Below are positions 63,020-64,000 of a stretch of 64,000 nucleotides of DNA, one piece after another. The stretch comes from Nitrospira tepida. Its GTDB lineage: Bacteria; Nitrospirota; Nitrospiria; Nitrospirales; Nitrospiraceae. Location of the stretch: the NCBI RefSeq assembly GCF_947241125.1, contig NZ_OX365700.1:1892001-1956000 (forward strand), given 5' to 3'. The translations under genes and the position numbers were made by a program. Position 1 is the first letter of the stretch. The number at the start of each line of letters is the position of its first letter. The notes under the pieces were generated by a model. It was given only the letters and a program-made list of their open reading frames with translations. It was not told where the DNA came from and made no database searches.

Positions 63020-63967
63020 TTGGGCAGGCCATCCGTGACGAAAGGCTGGGACTGGGTGTCGCCTCTCACAAGGCTCGGACGGACGGGAATCCTGGCCTGG
63101 CGGATGGCCCGGGAGGTGATGCTGAAGTTCAGCCGGGATCACGGATTGTTTCTGGCAAGCGGGTTGGCCTTCAGCCTGCTGCTCTATGCGATCCCGCTGG
63201 CGCTGATCATGATCTCGGCCTTGGGGTACACGGTGCTCGAATCGCAGCAAGCCATGCAGGAGGTGCAATCGGTCATCCGGCAGTTTCTCCCGAAGTCGGA
63301 ACAGATCTTCGCGGAGAACGTGGAGGCCGTCGTGGCGGACCGAGGTCTGCTGGGGGCAGTCGGATTCACCCTGTTCGTGGCGCTGAGCACGACCCTGTTC
63401 GGGTTCGTCCGGCATGTGTTGAATGTGGTCTTTCAGGCCGGCCCGGGCCGGAGCCTGTTGCGCGGCACGGCGCATGATCTGCTCATGTTGGCGTTCTGCG
63501 TGGCGCTCCTGATCGCGGCCATCGGCTTGGCGTCGCTGTTCGCGGTGATCGGCAACATCGGCGCCCATGTTCCGGCCGTGGGCTTCCTGTGGGGGAAAGG
63601 CATCCGCATGATCCACCGGATCACGGGAATTCTGTTGGGAACCGGCTTGATCCTGGGCCTCTACCGATTCTCGCCGGTCAAGACGCTCAAGCTCGGCTCG
63701 CTCGCGGTCGGCGCGGCTGTGGCGGTCTCGTTGTTCGGGCTCGCGAAGCAGGCCTTTGCCTGGTACGTCCAGTTTGCCCAGGCCAACATCGCCCTCTACG
63801 GAGCGCTGGGGGCCTTTCTGTTTTTCTTCCTGTGGCTCTACTACGTCTCGGTGCTTTTTGTGGTGGGCGCGGAGGCGGCTTGGGTCTTTGAACATCGGCG
63901 GACTCTCGTCCCATCGGCTGGTGGAGCGGCGCAAGACGCGATCGAACCTTTCATCCATAGGCCATGA
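63020..63967 (+). CDS. YihY/virulence factor BrkB-family membrane protein
   Basis: The 315-residue protein has six hydrophobic segments and the YihY/BrkB pattern: FLASGLAFSLLLYAIPLALI, GFVRHVLNVVFQA and a late NIALYGALGAFLFFFLWLYY. Family members were once called RNase BN, a mistake; the function is unsettled. The start is a TTG at 63020 or a GTG at 63035. It follows the AI-2E gene closely and overlaps a possible next start. Confidence 0.85.
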   Translation: MGRPSVTKGWDWVSPLTRLGRTGILAWRMAREVMLKFSRDHGLFLASGLAFSLLLYAIPLALIMISALGYTVLESQQAMQEVQSVIRQFLPKSEQIFAENVEAVVADRGLLGAVGFTLFVALSTTLFGFVRHVLNVVFQAGPGRSLLRGTAHDLLMLAFCVALLIAAIGLASLFAVIGNIGAHVPAVGFLWGKGIRMIHRITGILLGTGLILGLYRFSPVKTLKLGSLAVGAAVAVSLFGLAKQAFAWYVQFAQANIALYGALGAFLFFFLWLYYVSVLFVVGAEAAWVFEHRRTLVPSAGGAAQDAIEPFIHRP

Positions 63968-64000
63968 GGGACACCATGACGAATTCTGGATTCACATCGC
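63964..64000 (+). CDS. Possible start of a next gene, cut by the window edge
   Basis: An ATG at 63964 overlaps the YihY stop (ATGA), and another in-frame ATG stands at 63976 after GGGACACC. The reading MTNSGFTS is too short to identify. Confidence 0.3.
   Translation, partial: MRDTMTNSGFTS

Overview
The window is GC-rich chromosomal DNA that most resembles the phylum Nitrospirota, probably genus Nitrospira. This is an inference from gene content: squalene genes hpnD and hpnE, an orphan NuoI-like ferredoxin subunit, NrfHA, a B12-dependent ribonucleotide reductase and several small cupredoxin-like and cytochrome c proteins. No rRNA or tRNA was found to confirm it.

Region 1 (1-8284) is a type I-G (formerly I-U) CRISPR-Cas locus. 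The effector genes cas3 (5' end outside the window, HD domain at the C-terminus), csb3/cas8u2, csb1/cas7 and csb2/cas5-cas6 are joined by 4-nt stop/start overlaps. A toxin-antitoxin patch (a small protein, a 28-codon stump of a nucleotidyltransferase, a RelE-like toxin and its antitoxin) separates them from the adaptation genes, a cas4-cas1 fusion and cas2.

Region 2 (8503-15056) is a CRISPR array of 90 repeats of 36 nt, all identical as read, and 89 spacers of 35-42 nt. A hicBA module follows. Beyond it lie two decayed repeats exactly one spacer apart (15703-15796), and a lone decayed repeat sits at 18126-18165. The array therefore probably once extended further.

Region 3 (16-32 kb) is ordinary chromosome. 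It holds a J-domain protein, a Uma2 nuclease, an AraC regulator divergent from a methyltransferase, a CPBP-family membrane protein without its catalytic glutamates, an orphan NuoI, a TM2 protein, an aminotransferase, hpnE/hpnD, a BtuF-like protein, a HAD phosphatase, an SH3 protein and nrdJ. A MITE-like element lies at 21902-22178.

Region 4 (32-48 kb) has a YjbQ protein, two poorly known proteins, a kinase-phosphatase-FHA operon, a DUF3332 lipoprotein, a PHP phosphoesterase, a FolB-methyltransferase fusion, a MinD-like ATPase, a two-component system and a large AsmA-like protein.

Region 5 (48-64 kb) has two tandem cupredoxin-like lipoproteins, a cytochrome c, a cyclase, glucose-6-phosphate dehydrogenase and a phosphoketolase-like enzyme overlapping nrfH. 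nrfA follows and is broken by two compensating frameshifts. A second MITE copy touches the nrfA stop codon. A P-type ATPase, a small membrane peptide, a cupredoxin, an M50 protease with CBS domains, an AI-2E transporter and a YihY protein complete the window.
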